Shown here: positions 1 through 7,220 of the stretch, in pieces
Numbering within the stretch: the first letter of the stretch is position 1
How the letters are laid out: every line of letters starts with the position of its first letter
NCBI GenBank assembly: GCA_035325905.1
Contig: DAOKYY010000011.1
Coordinates: 1-62,789, forward strand
DNA length: 62,789 bases
From: DYGX01 sp035325905
GTDB taxonomy: Bacteria; Chloroflexota; Anaerolineae; Aggregatilineales; Aggregatilineaceae
Direction of reading: 5' to 3'
The notes under the pieces: model-generated
What the model was told of the DNA's origin: nothing
What the model saw: the letters and a program-made list of their open reading frames with translations, nothing else
The model's database searches: none
Position numbers and translations under genes: made by a program

Positions 1-546
1 GGCTCGCCGATCATCTACTACGGCGACGAGATCGGGATGGGCGACAACATCTGGCTGGACGACCGCAACGGCGTGCGGACCCCGATGCAGTGGGATTTCA
101 ACAAGCATGGCGGCTTCTCGGAGGCGGACGACCTCTACGCGCCCGCTATCTCAGACGAGGTCTACGGCTACCAGCGCGTCAACGTGGTGCAGCAGCAGGC
201 GAACCCTGAATCGCTGTGGTATACCGTCCGGCACATGCTCTCGGTGCGGCGCAACTATCGCGCTTTTGGCCGGGGAACGTTCGAGTTTGCGCTGCCCGAA
301 AACGAAGCGATTCTGGGCTACTGGCGCGCCCTCGATCCCGACGATGAAAGTGGCGGCGAGCCGGAGCGTTTTCTGGTGCTCGCGAACCTGACCGGCGTCG
401 AGCAGACCAGCGAGCTGGACCTGGGCGCCTACGCGGGCATCGCGCCGGTTGACGTGCTGACCGGCCACCCGTGGAGCGAGATCGGCGCGCAGCCGTACCT
501 TTTCACGCTGCCACCCTATGGGTATTACTGGCTCCGCCTGCGCTGA
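1..546 (+). CDS. treS: trehalose synthase (maltose alpha-D-glucosyltransferase), C-terminal part
   Basis: The reading frame is open from base 1 to a TGA at 544-546, so only the last 181 residues are present. They begin inside the GH13 catalytic barrel: the stretch IIYYGDEIGMGDN followed by DRNGVRTPMQW is the characteristic TreS/alpha-amylase signature near the end of the (beta/alpha)8 barrel. The remainder is the all-beta C domain and ends in the typical aromatic PPYGYYWLRL tail. TreS interconverts maltose and trehalose in the cytosol. Related GH13 enzymes (oligo-1,6-glucosidase, sucrose isomerase) share the barrel, but this signature and ending fit TreS best. No maltokinase domain follows, so the trehalose-maltose-glycogen link cannot be judged here. 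Confidence 0.88.
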   Translation, partial: GSPIIYYGDEIGMGDNIWLDDRNGVRTPMQWDFNKHGGFSEADDLYAPAISDEVYGYQRVNVVQQQANPESLWYTVRHMLSVRRNYRAFGRGTFEFALPENEAILGYWRALDPDDESGGEPERFLVLANLTGVEQTSELDLGAYAGIAPVDVLTGHPWSEIGAQPYLFTLPPYGYYWLRLR

Positions 547-575
547 TGCCCGCTTGGCGACCGGCGGCGCGTCTC

Positions 576-603
576 TTGACAGCCAGCCTGAGCGGAGTAG
601 ACT
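576..603 (+). promoter_or_regulatory. sigma70-type promoter upstream of the PH-like membrane protein
   Basis: A consensus -35 box TTGACA (576-581) is followed after 16 bp by TAGACT (598-603). The predicted start lies near 610 and the Shine-Dalgarno AAAGGAGGG at 625-633 precedes the ATG at 638. This suggests the gene is transcribed independently of treS. Confidence 0.6.
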
Positions 604-637
604 GCGATTAGTGCTCGCTGCTGCAAAGGAGGGTAGG

Positions 638-1306
638 ATGGCGCGCCAAGAGGATCGTAAAAGCCCCGCGCGTGACGTGCCGCGACATCCGCTGCTCGTC
701 TATCACAATCTTGGCCGGCGCTACCGGCCGCCCGCGTTGCTGCTTGTCCTTATGGGTCTGTTTGCATTCCTCCCCAGCTTTATCGAGGAACTGGAAAATG
801 ACGCGGTCGAGCCGGAGGCGCTGGCGCTGGTGGGGCTGGTCCTGATCCTGGTCGGGGCCGGGATGTGGCTGTTTAGCGTGCTGGCGTCGGAGCGATCGTA
901 TGTCGAAGTGCGACCGGATGTCCTGCTGGTGCGCGGGCCATTTCGCCGGACGGTGATCAGCTATCAGCGGATCAAACTGGTGCAGCCGGTGCAGGTCTCG
1001 CAGCTTTACCCGCGCAAGGACCTCAAAGGGATGGGCCGTCCGCTGGTCCGGCCACTGCTGGCGATGACGGCGGTCGAAGTGCAGATGAATTCGTGGCCGG
1101 AGCCGAAAGACCGGCTGATGCGGCGGTACGGGCGCTACCTGTTCTCGCCGCGCGCCGACGCCTGGCTGTTCATCGTGCCGGCCTACGGCGTGCTGATCCG
1201 CCAGATCGACGCCGCGATCCAGCGCAAGGCGGAGCGCGATCGCGGGGGTGGGGCCTACGAAGACCCGATCGCGCGCCTCAAGCATTACGCCGATACGGCC
1301 GGCTAG
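638..1306 (+). CDS. membrane protein with bacterial PH-like (DUF304-type) domain
   Basis: The protein has 222 residues. The ATG at 638 is chosen because a strong AAAGGAGGG lies 4 bp upstream; in-frame codons extend further upstream to 518 but lack such a site. After about 40 polar residues come two transmembrane helices (about 32-50 and 63-85), separated by an acidic loop. A soluble beta-rich region follows, with the pattern YVEVRPDVLLVRGPFRRTVI, which resembles bacterial PH-like (bPH/DUF304) domains of YdbT/YdbS-type membrane proteins. The C-terminus is amphipathic and charged. Function is not known; such proteins are thought to sit in the cytoplasmic membrane with the PH-like domain facing the cytosol. 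The family call is by fold pattern only. Confidence 0.6.
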   Translation: MARQEDRKSPARDVPRHPLLVYHNLGRRYRPPALLLVLMGLFAFLPSFIEELENDAVEPEALALVGLVLILVGAGMWLFSVLASERSYVEVRPDVLLVRGPFRRTVISYQRIKLVQPVQVSQLYPRKDLKGMGRPLVRPLLAMTAVEVQMNSWPEPKDRLMRRYGRYLFSPRADAWLFIVPAYGVLIRQIDAAIQRKAERDRGGGAYEDPIARLKHYADTAG

Positions 1307-1339
1307 AGCGGCTCGATTCTCGTCGCGCGCTCACAAGAA

Positions 1340-1371
1340 AACAGGCGACTCTGCGCACAGGGCCGCCTGTT
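1340..1371. terminator. bidirectional terminator between the PH-like gene and rplL
   Basis: A perfect 8-bp stem AACAGGCG (1340-1347) / CGCCTGTT (1364-1371) lies between two convergent genes. On the minus strand the stem is followed by TTTTC, giving a good intrinsic terminator for rplL. On the plus strand it is followed by CGTTTT, so it can also serve the upstream gene. Confidence 0.8.
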
Positions 1372-1411
1372 CGTTTTCCGGTTCCGCCGAAGCAGGGGCA
1401 GGGCGGTCCGA

Positions 1412-1810
1412 TTACTTGACTTCGACGGTCGCGCCGGCGGCTTCGAGCTTCGACTTGGCGTCGTTGGCGGCGTCTTTCGCCACAGCTTCCATGACGTTGT
1501 TGGGCGCGCCTTCGACCAGGTCCTTAGCTTCCTTCAGGCCGAGGTTCGTCAGGCTGCGGACAACCTTGATGACCTCGATCTTCTTCGGGCCGACGTCCTT
1601 GAGGACGACGTCGAACTCGGTTTTCTCTTCTTCCTCTTCCGCCGGGGCCGCCGCGGCCGGGGCCGCGCCACCCATCATGGGCATCGCGCCCATCGCCATC
1701 GGGGCCGCCGCTTCGACGCCCCATTCCTCTTCCAGCATACGCTTCAGTTCAGCGGCTTCCATCACGGTCAGGGCGCTGAGTTCTTCCACGAGTTTCTGTA
1801 GATCGGCCAT
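1412..1810 (-). CDS. rplL: 50S ribosomal protein L7/L12
   Basis: The 132-residue protein has the standard L7/L12 plan. An N-terminal dimerisation domain (about 1-35) is followed by a flexible Ala/Pro/Gly/Met hinge ending in an acidic run (about 36-65), then a C-terminal factor-binding domain starting at EKTEFDVVLKDVG and containing KKIEVIKVVR and GLKEAKDLVEGAP. It forms the multi-copy stalk that recruits EF-Tu, EF-G and other GTPases. It follows rplJ by 94 bp and is the last gene of that unit before the terminator at 1340-1371. Confidence 0.97.
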   Translation of the reverse strand: MADLQKLVEELSALTVMEAAELKRMLEEEWGVEAAAPMAMGAMPMMGGAAPAAAAPAEEEEEKTEFDVVLKDVGPKKIEVIKVVRSLTNLGLKEAKDLVEGAPNNVMEAVAKDAANDAKSKLEAAGATVEVK

Positions 1811-1904
1811 TGTGACAGGGTCCTTTCAGGTTTCTGGTTCGACTGAGTCGAGAATCTGTGTGTTAGGTGACGAACGATCGAATCGCGCGAGCGATCGCGC
1901 CGCG

Positions 1905-2462
1905 TTACGCGGCATCTTTCTGGCTGTAGGCAGCCAGCACGTTGACCAGGCCCTCGCTGCCAGCCTTGATCACCGCCACGACGCCGCGAGCGGGTTCGTT
2001 GAGCAGGCCGAGGAACTGGGTCATCGGCATTGTAACCATGCCCAGGAGCTGCGCGCGCAGCGTTTCGAGCGGCGGCAGCTCCGAGATGACTCCAAGCTGG
2101 GCCTTGTTGACGACCGTCTGGCTCAGGATACCGCCTTTCACCACGAAAATATCGGTCGTGCCCGCGAATTCGAGCACGTTCTTGATGGTGAGCGGCAGGT
2201 CCTGGTAGGCGATCGCGACCGCCACCGGGCCGGCGAGCAGATCGTCGGAGACGGCCATGCCCACCTGCTCGAGCGCGATCTTCAGCAGGGTGTTCTTGGT
2301 CACGACCAGGCTCGCGTTGTTTTCGCGGAGCTTGGCGCGCAGGCCGTCGAGTTGCTGCACGGTCATGCCGCGATACTCGGTGACGACCACGCCTTGCGCG
2401 CTCTGGAGCATGGAGACGTACTTGTCCAGGATGTCAGCTTTGCGTTGCTTTGTGAGAGCCAA
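1905..2462 (-). CDS. rplJ: 50S ribosomal protein L10, TTG start
   Basis: The 185-residue protein is L10, the base of the ribosomal stalk that anchors L7/L12 dimers and binds 23S rRNA. Recognisable stretches are the N-terminal KADILDKYVSMLQSAQGVVV, the central LVVTKNTLLKIA and LAGPVAVA, and the C-terminal L7/L12-binding helix. The start codon is TTG at 2462-2460, supported by AAGGAGG about 9 bp upstream. A weak start codon combined with a strong ribosome-binding site fits a gene controlled at the translational and leader level. It is followed by rplL. rplK and rplA, the usual upstream neighbours, are not in the window; a promoter and then an assembly gap lie upstream instead. Confidence 0.97.
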   Translation of the reverse strand: MALTKQRKADILDKYVSMLQSAQGVVVTEYRGMTVQQLDGLRAKLRENNASLVVTKNTLLKIALEQVGMAVSDDLLAGPVAVAIAYQDLPLTIKNVLEFAGTTDIFVVKGGILSQTVVNKAQLGVISELPPLETLRAQLLGMVTMPMTQFLGLLNEPARGVVAVIKAGSEGLVNVLAAYSQKDAA

Positions 2463-2694
2463 GTGCGCTTTCCTCCTTCCCTCCGAAATGTGTCCGCAGC
2501 GGAGACGAACAAAAAACGGTCTCCGCGCAAGGGCGAAGACCGTTCACATTTCAGCCGGAAATCGGCGGCAAATGCGACGCCTGGCAAAAGGCTTGGCTCG
2601 GGTCTTCACCTCGGCAGGCTGGCGTGTCGCTCGATTAAGCCCCGAAGGACGCCTGCTGTCTGCGGTAAAGCGCCAGTGATCTGGCGTTAAGACA
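2463..2694 (-). ncRNA. rplJL mRNA leader (L10-leader type)
   Basis: About 230 nt separate the predicted transcription start (near 2694) from the rplJ TTG. The stretch is non-coding and contains an intrinsic terminator about 50 nt before the start codon. L10 leaders in other bacteria bind L10-(L12)4 and repress the operon. I infer the same here from position and structure; I have not matched the conserved L10-binding kink-turn base by base. Confidence 0.6.
2508..2544 (-). terminator. intrinsic terminator (attenuator) in the rplJL leader
   Basis: Reading the minus strand, AACGGTCT and AGACCGTT form a perfect 8-bp stem (2537-2544 with 2515-2522). It is followed by a run of six T (2516-2511) and then GTTCG. 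It lies inside the transcribed leader, downstream of the promoter and upstream of rplJ, so it can only act as an attenuator or partial terminator. Confidence 0.8.
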
Positions 2695-2700
2695 CCCAGG

Positions 2701-2729
2701 ATAATACCAGCCGCGCCCGGCGCCGTCAA
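2701..2729 (-). promoter_or_regulatory. strong sigma70 promoter for rplJ-rplL
   Basis: On the minus strand TTGACG (2729-2724) and TATTAT (2706-2701) are separated by exactly 17 bp. This is one of the best promoter matches in the window and shows that rplJL can be transcribed without rplKA. Confidence 0.85.
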
Positions 2730-2749
2730 TGGCGAGTTCGGGCGCGGCG

Positions 2750-2849
2750 NNNNNNNNNNNNNNNNNNNNNNNNNNNNNNNNNNNNNNNNNNNNNNNNNNN
2801 NNNNNNNNNNNNNNNNNNNNNNNNNNNNNNNNNNNNNNNNNNNNNNNNN
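2750..2849. other. assembly gap (100 N)
   Basis: Exactly 100 N, the conventional length for a scaffold gap of unknown size. It sits between the rplJL promoter and the 3' end of the transglutaminase gene. Linkage across it is therefore only as good as the scaffolding. Confidence 0.99.
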
Positions 2850-2859
2850 CGCGGCGCGC

Positions 2860-5388
2860 CTAGCGCCTCCCGCGCAGCCGGTCGAGCTTGCGGCGGATGA
2901 ACGCCCAGCGCGCTTCCTCCCACGCCTCCTGAATCGCCTCCGGCTTGGCGCGCGGATCGACCCGGTGCGCGGGCGCGTAGCGGTTCTGGATGTAGGCGCG
3001 GGTGATGGCGTTGATCGGTTTTTCGCCGGTCGGTACTTCACCCACCAGATAGCGGCGGCGCTCGTCCGGCGTGGCGGAGCGATCGAGCCGCAGGCCGAGC
3101 CAGCGCGCGTAAATCCCCAGCCGGGCGTAGGCCCGCTCGATGCCGTTCAGCCCGCCCAGGCCGCGATACTCGACGTACCAGATCACAAACAGGATGATCA
3201 GGACGAGCAGCACGATCACCAGCACAAACACACCGAGCGTGATCAGGATCGTCCGCAGAACGCTCCCCCCCTGGCTCGCGTCGACCGGCGCCATGTTCGG
3301 CGGCGGGGTCGGGGTGGGGCTGGGCGTCGGCGTGGGTGTCGGGGTTGGCGTCGGCGGAACCAGCGGATTGGCGGCCTGGCTGGTGGGCGTCGCATTCGCG
3401 CCTGCATCCTGAGTCGGCGGAGCGAGCGTCGGGGTCGGGCTGGGTGTAGGCGTCGGCATCGGCGTGAGCGTGGGCAGGACTGTCTGCGGCGCCTGGTCGC
3501 CCTGCCGGTCCAGCGGCGCTTCGTCGGCAGTTGGCTCGAACTCGATCCAGTTGTAGCCGGGGAAATAGACTTCGACCCAGGTGTGCGCGTCGCGCTCGCG
3601 GACCAGGAACGCGCCGTTTTCGTACTCTCCCTGCGCAAACCCCGCCGCCAGCCGCGCCGGGATGCCCTGCGAGCGCAGCATCATCACCATCGCCGAGGCG
3701 TAGTAGTTGCAGTAGCCCTCGCGCTCGTCGAACAGGAACCAGTCGATCGGGTCGCGCCCTTCGGGCGGGGCGGGGATCGTCTCGTTGTACTGGATGTTGG
3801 CGCGCAGCCAGCGCTCGATCGCTTTGGCGCGGTCGTAGGGCGTCTGCGCCCCGGCGGAGGCGACGATCTGCGCGGCCAGATCGCGCACGCGCGGCGAGAC
3901 ATCTTCTGCGCCCTGGAGGTACAGGTCGCGCACCCAGGAAGGGTAATCCGGGCTGGCGGCGCGCAGCATGTCCGCCGAGGCGGCGCTGATCGAGGATGTG
4001 ACGGTGTACGACGCGCCCTGACGCAGCGGCGACCGCGCGCGAATGATGGCGACATCCGTCGGATCGTCCCCGTTGACGCACGCCTGGCTGGACCGATCCA
4101 GGACGCAGTCCAGCTCAGCTTCGACCGGCAGCCCCATGCGCAGCGGCTGCGGCGCGGCGTAGACCAGGTCCGACGCCCGCAGCAGAATCTCGAAGGACTG
4201 CGTCACGTCCTGGCGCGCGCCGGGCAGGGTCGGCTCCTGGTTGAACTCCAGCCCTGAGCTATCGGTGAAAGCGCGGACCGTGCGGACATGGCTCCATTCC
4301 CACGAATTGGCGTTGTAGGTCTCGAAGACGGTCGAGCGCCAGTAATAACGCGGCCCAAACGGCGCTTCAACTGAGAGCACCGGCCGGTCCCCAAGCTGAA
4401 TCGCGCCGGTGAGCTTGAGCCGGTCGCCCCCGTAGTAATCGGTGGTGGCGATGCCTTCGCCTTCCAGCGACGAAAAGAGGCGGTTCCACGCGTCGGCGAG
4501 CTGCATCAGGCGCGCGTCGGAGAGCATTTCGCGCAGCCGCTCAAGGCTGCGGTTATCCGCCCCGGCAGGCGCCAGCCACGCCAGCGCGACGATCACGACC
4601 GCGATGATGCTTCCCACCTGAAAGAACGTCCGGCGCACGTGTTGCGGAAAGCTGACGCGGTTGACGTACCATTCATATTCACGGGCGTCGATGTGCGAGC
4701 GGATCAGCAGCAGCAGCGAGAGGATCACGAACGCGACGAGATAGCCGTCCAGCGAGCGGCTGCCCTGGTAATAAAACTGGTTGGTGACGAGCACCAGCCC
4801 GGCGGGGATGATCACGCGCCAGACGCGGTCGATGCGGAAGACGTGCCACGCCGCGTTGTGGCCCAGGTACCAGAACAGCACCGACAGGAACACGACGAAC
4901 GCCACGTCGTCGTGAGGCGGCTGCCGCCCGGCCAAACCCTCGTTCAGCCATTCGTTGAGTTGTTGCGCCAGGGTGACGACCCGCTCGCGCAGGCTGCCCT
5001 GGTCGATCAGCGCCAGCGCGCTGACGCCGCCGATCCCCGCGAGGCTGTAGGTCGCCGTCATGATCAGCGCCAGTAACTCGGAGTAATGGCTGCGCGCCAG
5101 CAGGAAGCCGAACCCCACCGACAGGAAGCTGACGACCACCAGCGTTTCGAGACCGCGCGTCCAGCCTGCCGCGCCGACGGCCAGCGCCGTGACAATCATC
5201 AGCGCCCAGGTCATCAGCAGGCCGCTGAGGTCCCCGCGCGCAAAGACCGCTCGCAGCTGATTGCGCAGGCGACGCCGCCGGCGGCCGGAACTTCTCGGTA
5301 GACGAAACGGGCGGGAGTCCGCCGCCGATTTGAGGTTCTGCGTGGTCGTCATCGATACCCAGCCAACTCGTCTCTCGCGGGCCGCCAT
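2860..5388 (-). CDS. TgpA-like membrane transglutaminase with C-terminal DUF4129-like region
   Basis: The 842-residue protein has three parts. (1) An N-terminal membrane domain of about seven to eight helices (about 50-275). (2) A large extracytoplasmic part with the transglutaminase-core catalytic triad: Cys in EGYCNYYAS, His in DAHTWVEVYFPG and Asp in EFEPTAD. (3) A Thr-Pro repeat linker, one more helix (about 705-730) and a cytosolic DUF4129-like tail. This is the layout of TgpA/DUF3488 proteins such as Pseudomonas TgpA, whose substrate is unsettled. These genes usually neighbour a MoxR ATPase and a DUF58 protein, which would lie beyond the gap at 2750-2849. The start could also be the ATG at 5352; neither has a clear ribosome-binding site. 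Confidence 0.88.
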   Translation of the reverse strand: MAARERRVGWVSMTTTQNLKSAADSRPFRLPRSSGRRRRRLRNQLRAVFARGDLSGLLMTWALMIVTALAVGAAGWTRGLETLVVVSFLSVGFGFLLARSHYSELLALIMTATYSLAGIGGVSALALIDQGSLRERVVTLAQQLNEWLNEGLAGRQPPHDDVAFVVFLSVLFWYLGHNAAWHVFRIDRVWRVIIPAGLVLVTNQFYYQGSRSLDGYLVAFVILSLLLLIRSHIDAREYEWYVNRVSFPQHVRRTFFQVGSIIAVVIVALAWLAPAGADNRSLERLREMLSDARLMQLADAWNRLFSSLEGEGIATTDYYGGDRLKLTGAIQLGDRPVLSVEAPFGPRYYWRSTVFETYNANSWEWSHVRTVRAFTDSSGLEFNQEPTLPGARQDVTQSFEILLRASDLVYAAPQPLRMGLPVEAELDCVLDRSSQACVNGDDPTDVAIIRARSPLRQGASYTVTSSISAASADMLRAASPDYPSWVRDLYLQGAEDVSPRVRDLAAQIVASAGAQTPYDRAKAIERWLRANIQYNETIPAPPEGRDPIDWFLFDEREGYCNYYASAMVMMLRSQGIPARLAAGFAQGEYENGAFLVRERDAHTWVEVYFPGYNWIEFEPTADEAPLDRQGDQAPQTVLPTLTPMPTPTPSPTPTLAPPTQDAGANATPTSQAANPLVPPTPTPTPTPTPSPTPTPPPNMAPVDASQGGSVLRTILITLGVFVLVIVLLVLIILFVIWYVEYRGLGGLNGIERAYARLGIYARWLGLRLDRSATPDERRRYLVGEVPTGEKPINAITRAYIQNRYAPAHRVDPRAKPEAIQEAWEEARWAFIRRKLDRLRGRR

Positions 5389-5473
5389 ACCAGTTACGAC
5401 ACGTTTCCGTTTGCAGGCCCGCGCAGCGATCCAATTGTAGGAGCATTACCCCCGCCCGCCAAGAGCCGGGCGG

Positions 5474-5502
5474 TTGTCCCAGCGCGGTGAACGGCCTATA
5501 AT
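5474..5502 (+). promoter_or_regulatory. promoter giving a leaderless esterase mRNA
   Basis: TTGTCC (5474-5479), 17 bp, then a perfect TATAAT (5497-5502). The ATG of the esterase is at 5510, where transcription is expected to start, and no Shine-Dalgarno is possible. The mRNA is therefore predicted to be leaderless. Confidence 0.75.
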
Positions 5503-5509
5503 CCGCCCC

Positions 5510-6559
5510 ATGATACCCAAAAAACGCCTCCTCCAACTCTCCGTTTTCCTGACGTTTACGCTTCTCACCGCGTGCGAGCCATTGGCCCCACAGCAGACAC
5601 CGCAAATCATCGTCGTGACCGGCGTCACTCCGACGGCCCCGCCGGGCGGCGCGGACGTGCTGCTTGAAGCGGTCATAGAGCCGGGAACGCTGGTCGCAGG
5701 CGCGGTGAATACGCCCGTGCCGACGCCGGCCGCGACGCCAACGCCCACCGCGCTTCCCACCGCGACGCCGTTCGGGTGCCTCGAGGCGACGGGGCGCATC
5801 GTCGAGGAAACGTTCACCAGCGCCATTCTCGGCGGCGACGTGCCGTACACCATGTATCAGCCGCCGTGTTTCTTCGACACGTGGCGGCGCTACCCCTACG
5901 TGATCCTGCTGCACGGTACCGGCTACGATGAGCAGATGTGGGCCGATCTCGGCGTCGCCGAGGCGCTGGACAAAGGGATCAGGACCGGGACGCTCCCGCC
6001 GATGGTGCTGATCATGCCGGATGGAGGCTACCTTGCCGAGGAGAACAACGCGCCGGTCGAGCAGTCGTGGGAGGCGGTCATCTTGAGCGAGCTAGTGCCC
6101 TCGCTGGAGGCGTATGGGACTGGGTATTGCCTGTGGGGCGCGCGCGATGGCCGCGCGATCGGTGGCATCTCGCGCGGTGGATTCTGGGCGTTCAGCATCG
6201 CGCTGCGCCACCCGGATCTCTTCTCCGCGCTGGGCGGTCACAGCCCGCACTTCGACCCCGATCATGCCCCGGCGGCGATCAACCCGCTCGATCTGGCAGC
6301 GCGCGCCGTGCTGAACAAGTTTCCGCTGCGTATCTGGATGGATAACGCCGCGCAGGACACGGTCGGGCCGATGGCCGAGCGCATGTCGGAAACGCTCCGG
6401 GCAAACGGGATCGAGCATGAGTACGTGATCCATCCGACCGGCGCGCACGACATGGCTTACTGGACGGCGCATGTGACCGAATATCTGTCATTCTATGGGC
6501 GGGACTGGCCGGTAGACGTTACGCGGCTGCCCTCGTGCGAGGAGGAAAGCCCGTCTTAG
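5510..6559 (+). CDS. secreted esterase lipoprotein (esterase D / PF00756-like)
   Basis: The 349-residue protein starts with a lipoprotein signal: positive MIPKKR, a hydrophobic stretch and a lipobox ending LLTAC (Cys about 21). A low-complexity Thr/Pro/Ala linker (about 60-90) leads into an alpha/beta-hydrolase domain. It contains VILLHGTGYDEQMW (oxyanion region), the nucleophile elbow GGISRGGFW and a late His in HPTGAHDMAYW, matching the esterase D/mycolyltransferase-like family. It probably hydrolyses esters at the outer face of the membrane; the substrate is unknown. I chose the ATG at 5510 over the upstream in-frame ATG at 5474 because the signal peptide starts there and the promoter -10 lies between the two. 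It is convergent with the DUF1232 gene, 11 bp away. Confidence 0.85.
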   Translation: MIPKKRLLQLSVFLTFTLLTACEPLAPQQTPQIIVVTGVTPTAPPGGADVLLEAVIEPGTLVAGAVNTPVPTPAATPTPTALPTATPFGCLEATGRIVEETFTSAILGGDVPYTMYQPPCFFDTWRRYPYVILLHGTGYDEQMWADLGVAEALDKGIRTGTLPPMVLIMPDGGYLAEENNAPVEQSWEAVILSELVPSLEAYGTGYCLWGARDGRAIGGISRGGFWAFSIALRHPDLFSALGGHSPHFDPDHAPAAINPLDLAARAVLNKFPLRIWMDNAAQDTVGPMAERMSETLRANGIEHEYVIHPTGAHDMAYWTAHVTEYLSFYGRDWPVDVTRLPSCEEESPS

Positions 6560-6570
6560 GCCGGGCGCGA

Positions 6571-7062
6571 TCAGAAGATCGCGCTGATGATCGCGGCGAG
6601 ACCGACGAAGGCGAGCACTGTGACGACGCCCATCACCGCGCCGAGGATGACACACCCTTTGCGCCCGATACGCGTGGCGAGCATGGCCCGCAGCGCGATC
6701 CGCACGAAGGCGAGAAAGCCCGCCGTCGCCGTGCCGGCCGTCACCGCAACTATGTCGTCGGCCTGGCCCGCGACCGGGATCACGTCCGGGATGGCGTCGA
6801 CCGGCGAGAGGGCGTACAGCAGCGTCAGCAAGATGACGGTGATGATGCCGCCGGTCGTGCTCCAATCGATCGCGCGCCGCGCGGTGACGTTTCCTTGCGG
6901 GGTGGCTTCTCCGCGCTTGGCAGCCCGTCGCCCGGCCCGCCCGCGCCGCGCGCTCGCGACATCGACGACGATCACCCCGTCGTCGTAATCGTCCGCCTCG
7001 TCGTCGTAGGCGTCATCGTCGTAGCTGTCGTCGTACTCGTCTGGGGCGTTTTGATAGGCCAT
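6571..7062 (-). CDS. DUF1232 (YkvA-like) membrane protein with acidic N-terminus
   Basis: The protein has 163 residues. The first 30 are almost entirely Asp, Glu, Tyr and Ala, followed by a basic stretch (about 38-55). The conserved DUF1232 core is YALSPVDAIPDVIPVAGQAD, embedded between hydrophobic segments (about 72-90 and 100-120), and two more helices (about 115-160) end the protein. DUF1232 proteins are small membrane proteins of unknown function. The acidic tail followed by a basic patch is unusual for the family and could be an intrinsically disordered cytosolic extension. A GAGGAA site precedes the ATG. Confidence 0.8.
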   Translation of the reverse strand: MAYQNAPDEYDDSYDDDAYDDEADDYDDGVIVVDVASARRGRAGRRAAKRGEATPQGNVTARRAIDWSTTGGIITVILLTLLYALSPVDAIPDVIPVAGQADDIVAVTAGTATAGFLAFVRIALRAMLATRIGRKGCVILGAVMGVVTVLAFVGLAAIISAIF

Positions 7063-7131
7063 GTGGGTTCCTCAGGCTGGCGCGGCGTGTACTATGAGCG
7101 TAGCGCAGATTGGCCGCCGCTGACAAGCACG

Positions 7132-7160
7132 CTGACGCGGAGCCAGGAGTCCGCTATAAT
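7132..7160 (+). promoter_or_regulatory. promoter of the polysaccharide cluster
   Basis: CTGACG (7132-7137), a 17-bp spacer and a perfect TATAAT (7155-7160). The ATG of the first Wzz-like gene is about 60 bp downstream. Confidence 0.65.
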
Positions 7161-7220
7161 CAGCCCTGCCGTCAGGTCGCAGGCCCGGCGCGCGGGCCAG
7201 GATCGCGCGATGGACACGCT

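Noticed and set aside
1248..2690. 480-codon plus-strand frame across rplL, rplJ and their leader
   Set aside because: It runs antisense through two unmistakable ribosomal protein genes and a terminator hairpin, with no plausible start signal.
3300..3470. GT-rich tandem repeats as a possible CRISPR or satellite
   Set aside because: They encode the Thr-Pro linker of the transglutaminase in frame. There are no spacers and no constant repeat length.
6565..6584. Perfect inverted repeat GCGCGATC-GATCGCGC as a terminator for the esterase
   Set aside because: It lies mostly within the last codons of the DUF1232 gene and has no T run on either strand, so function is doubtful.
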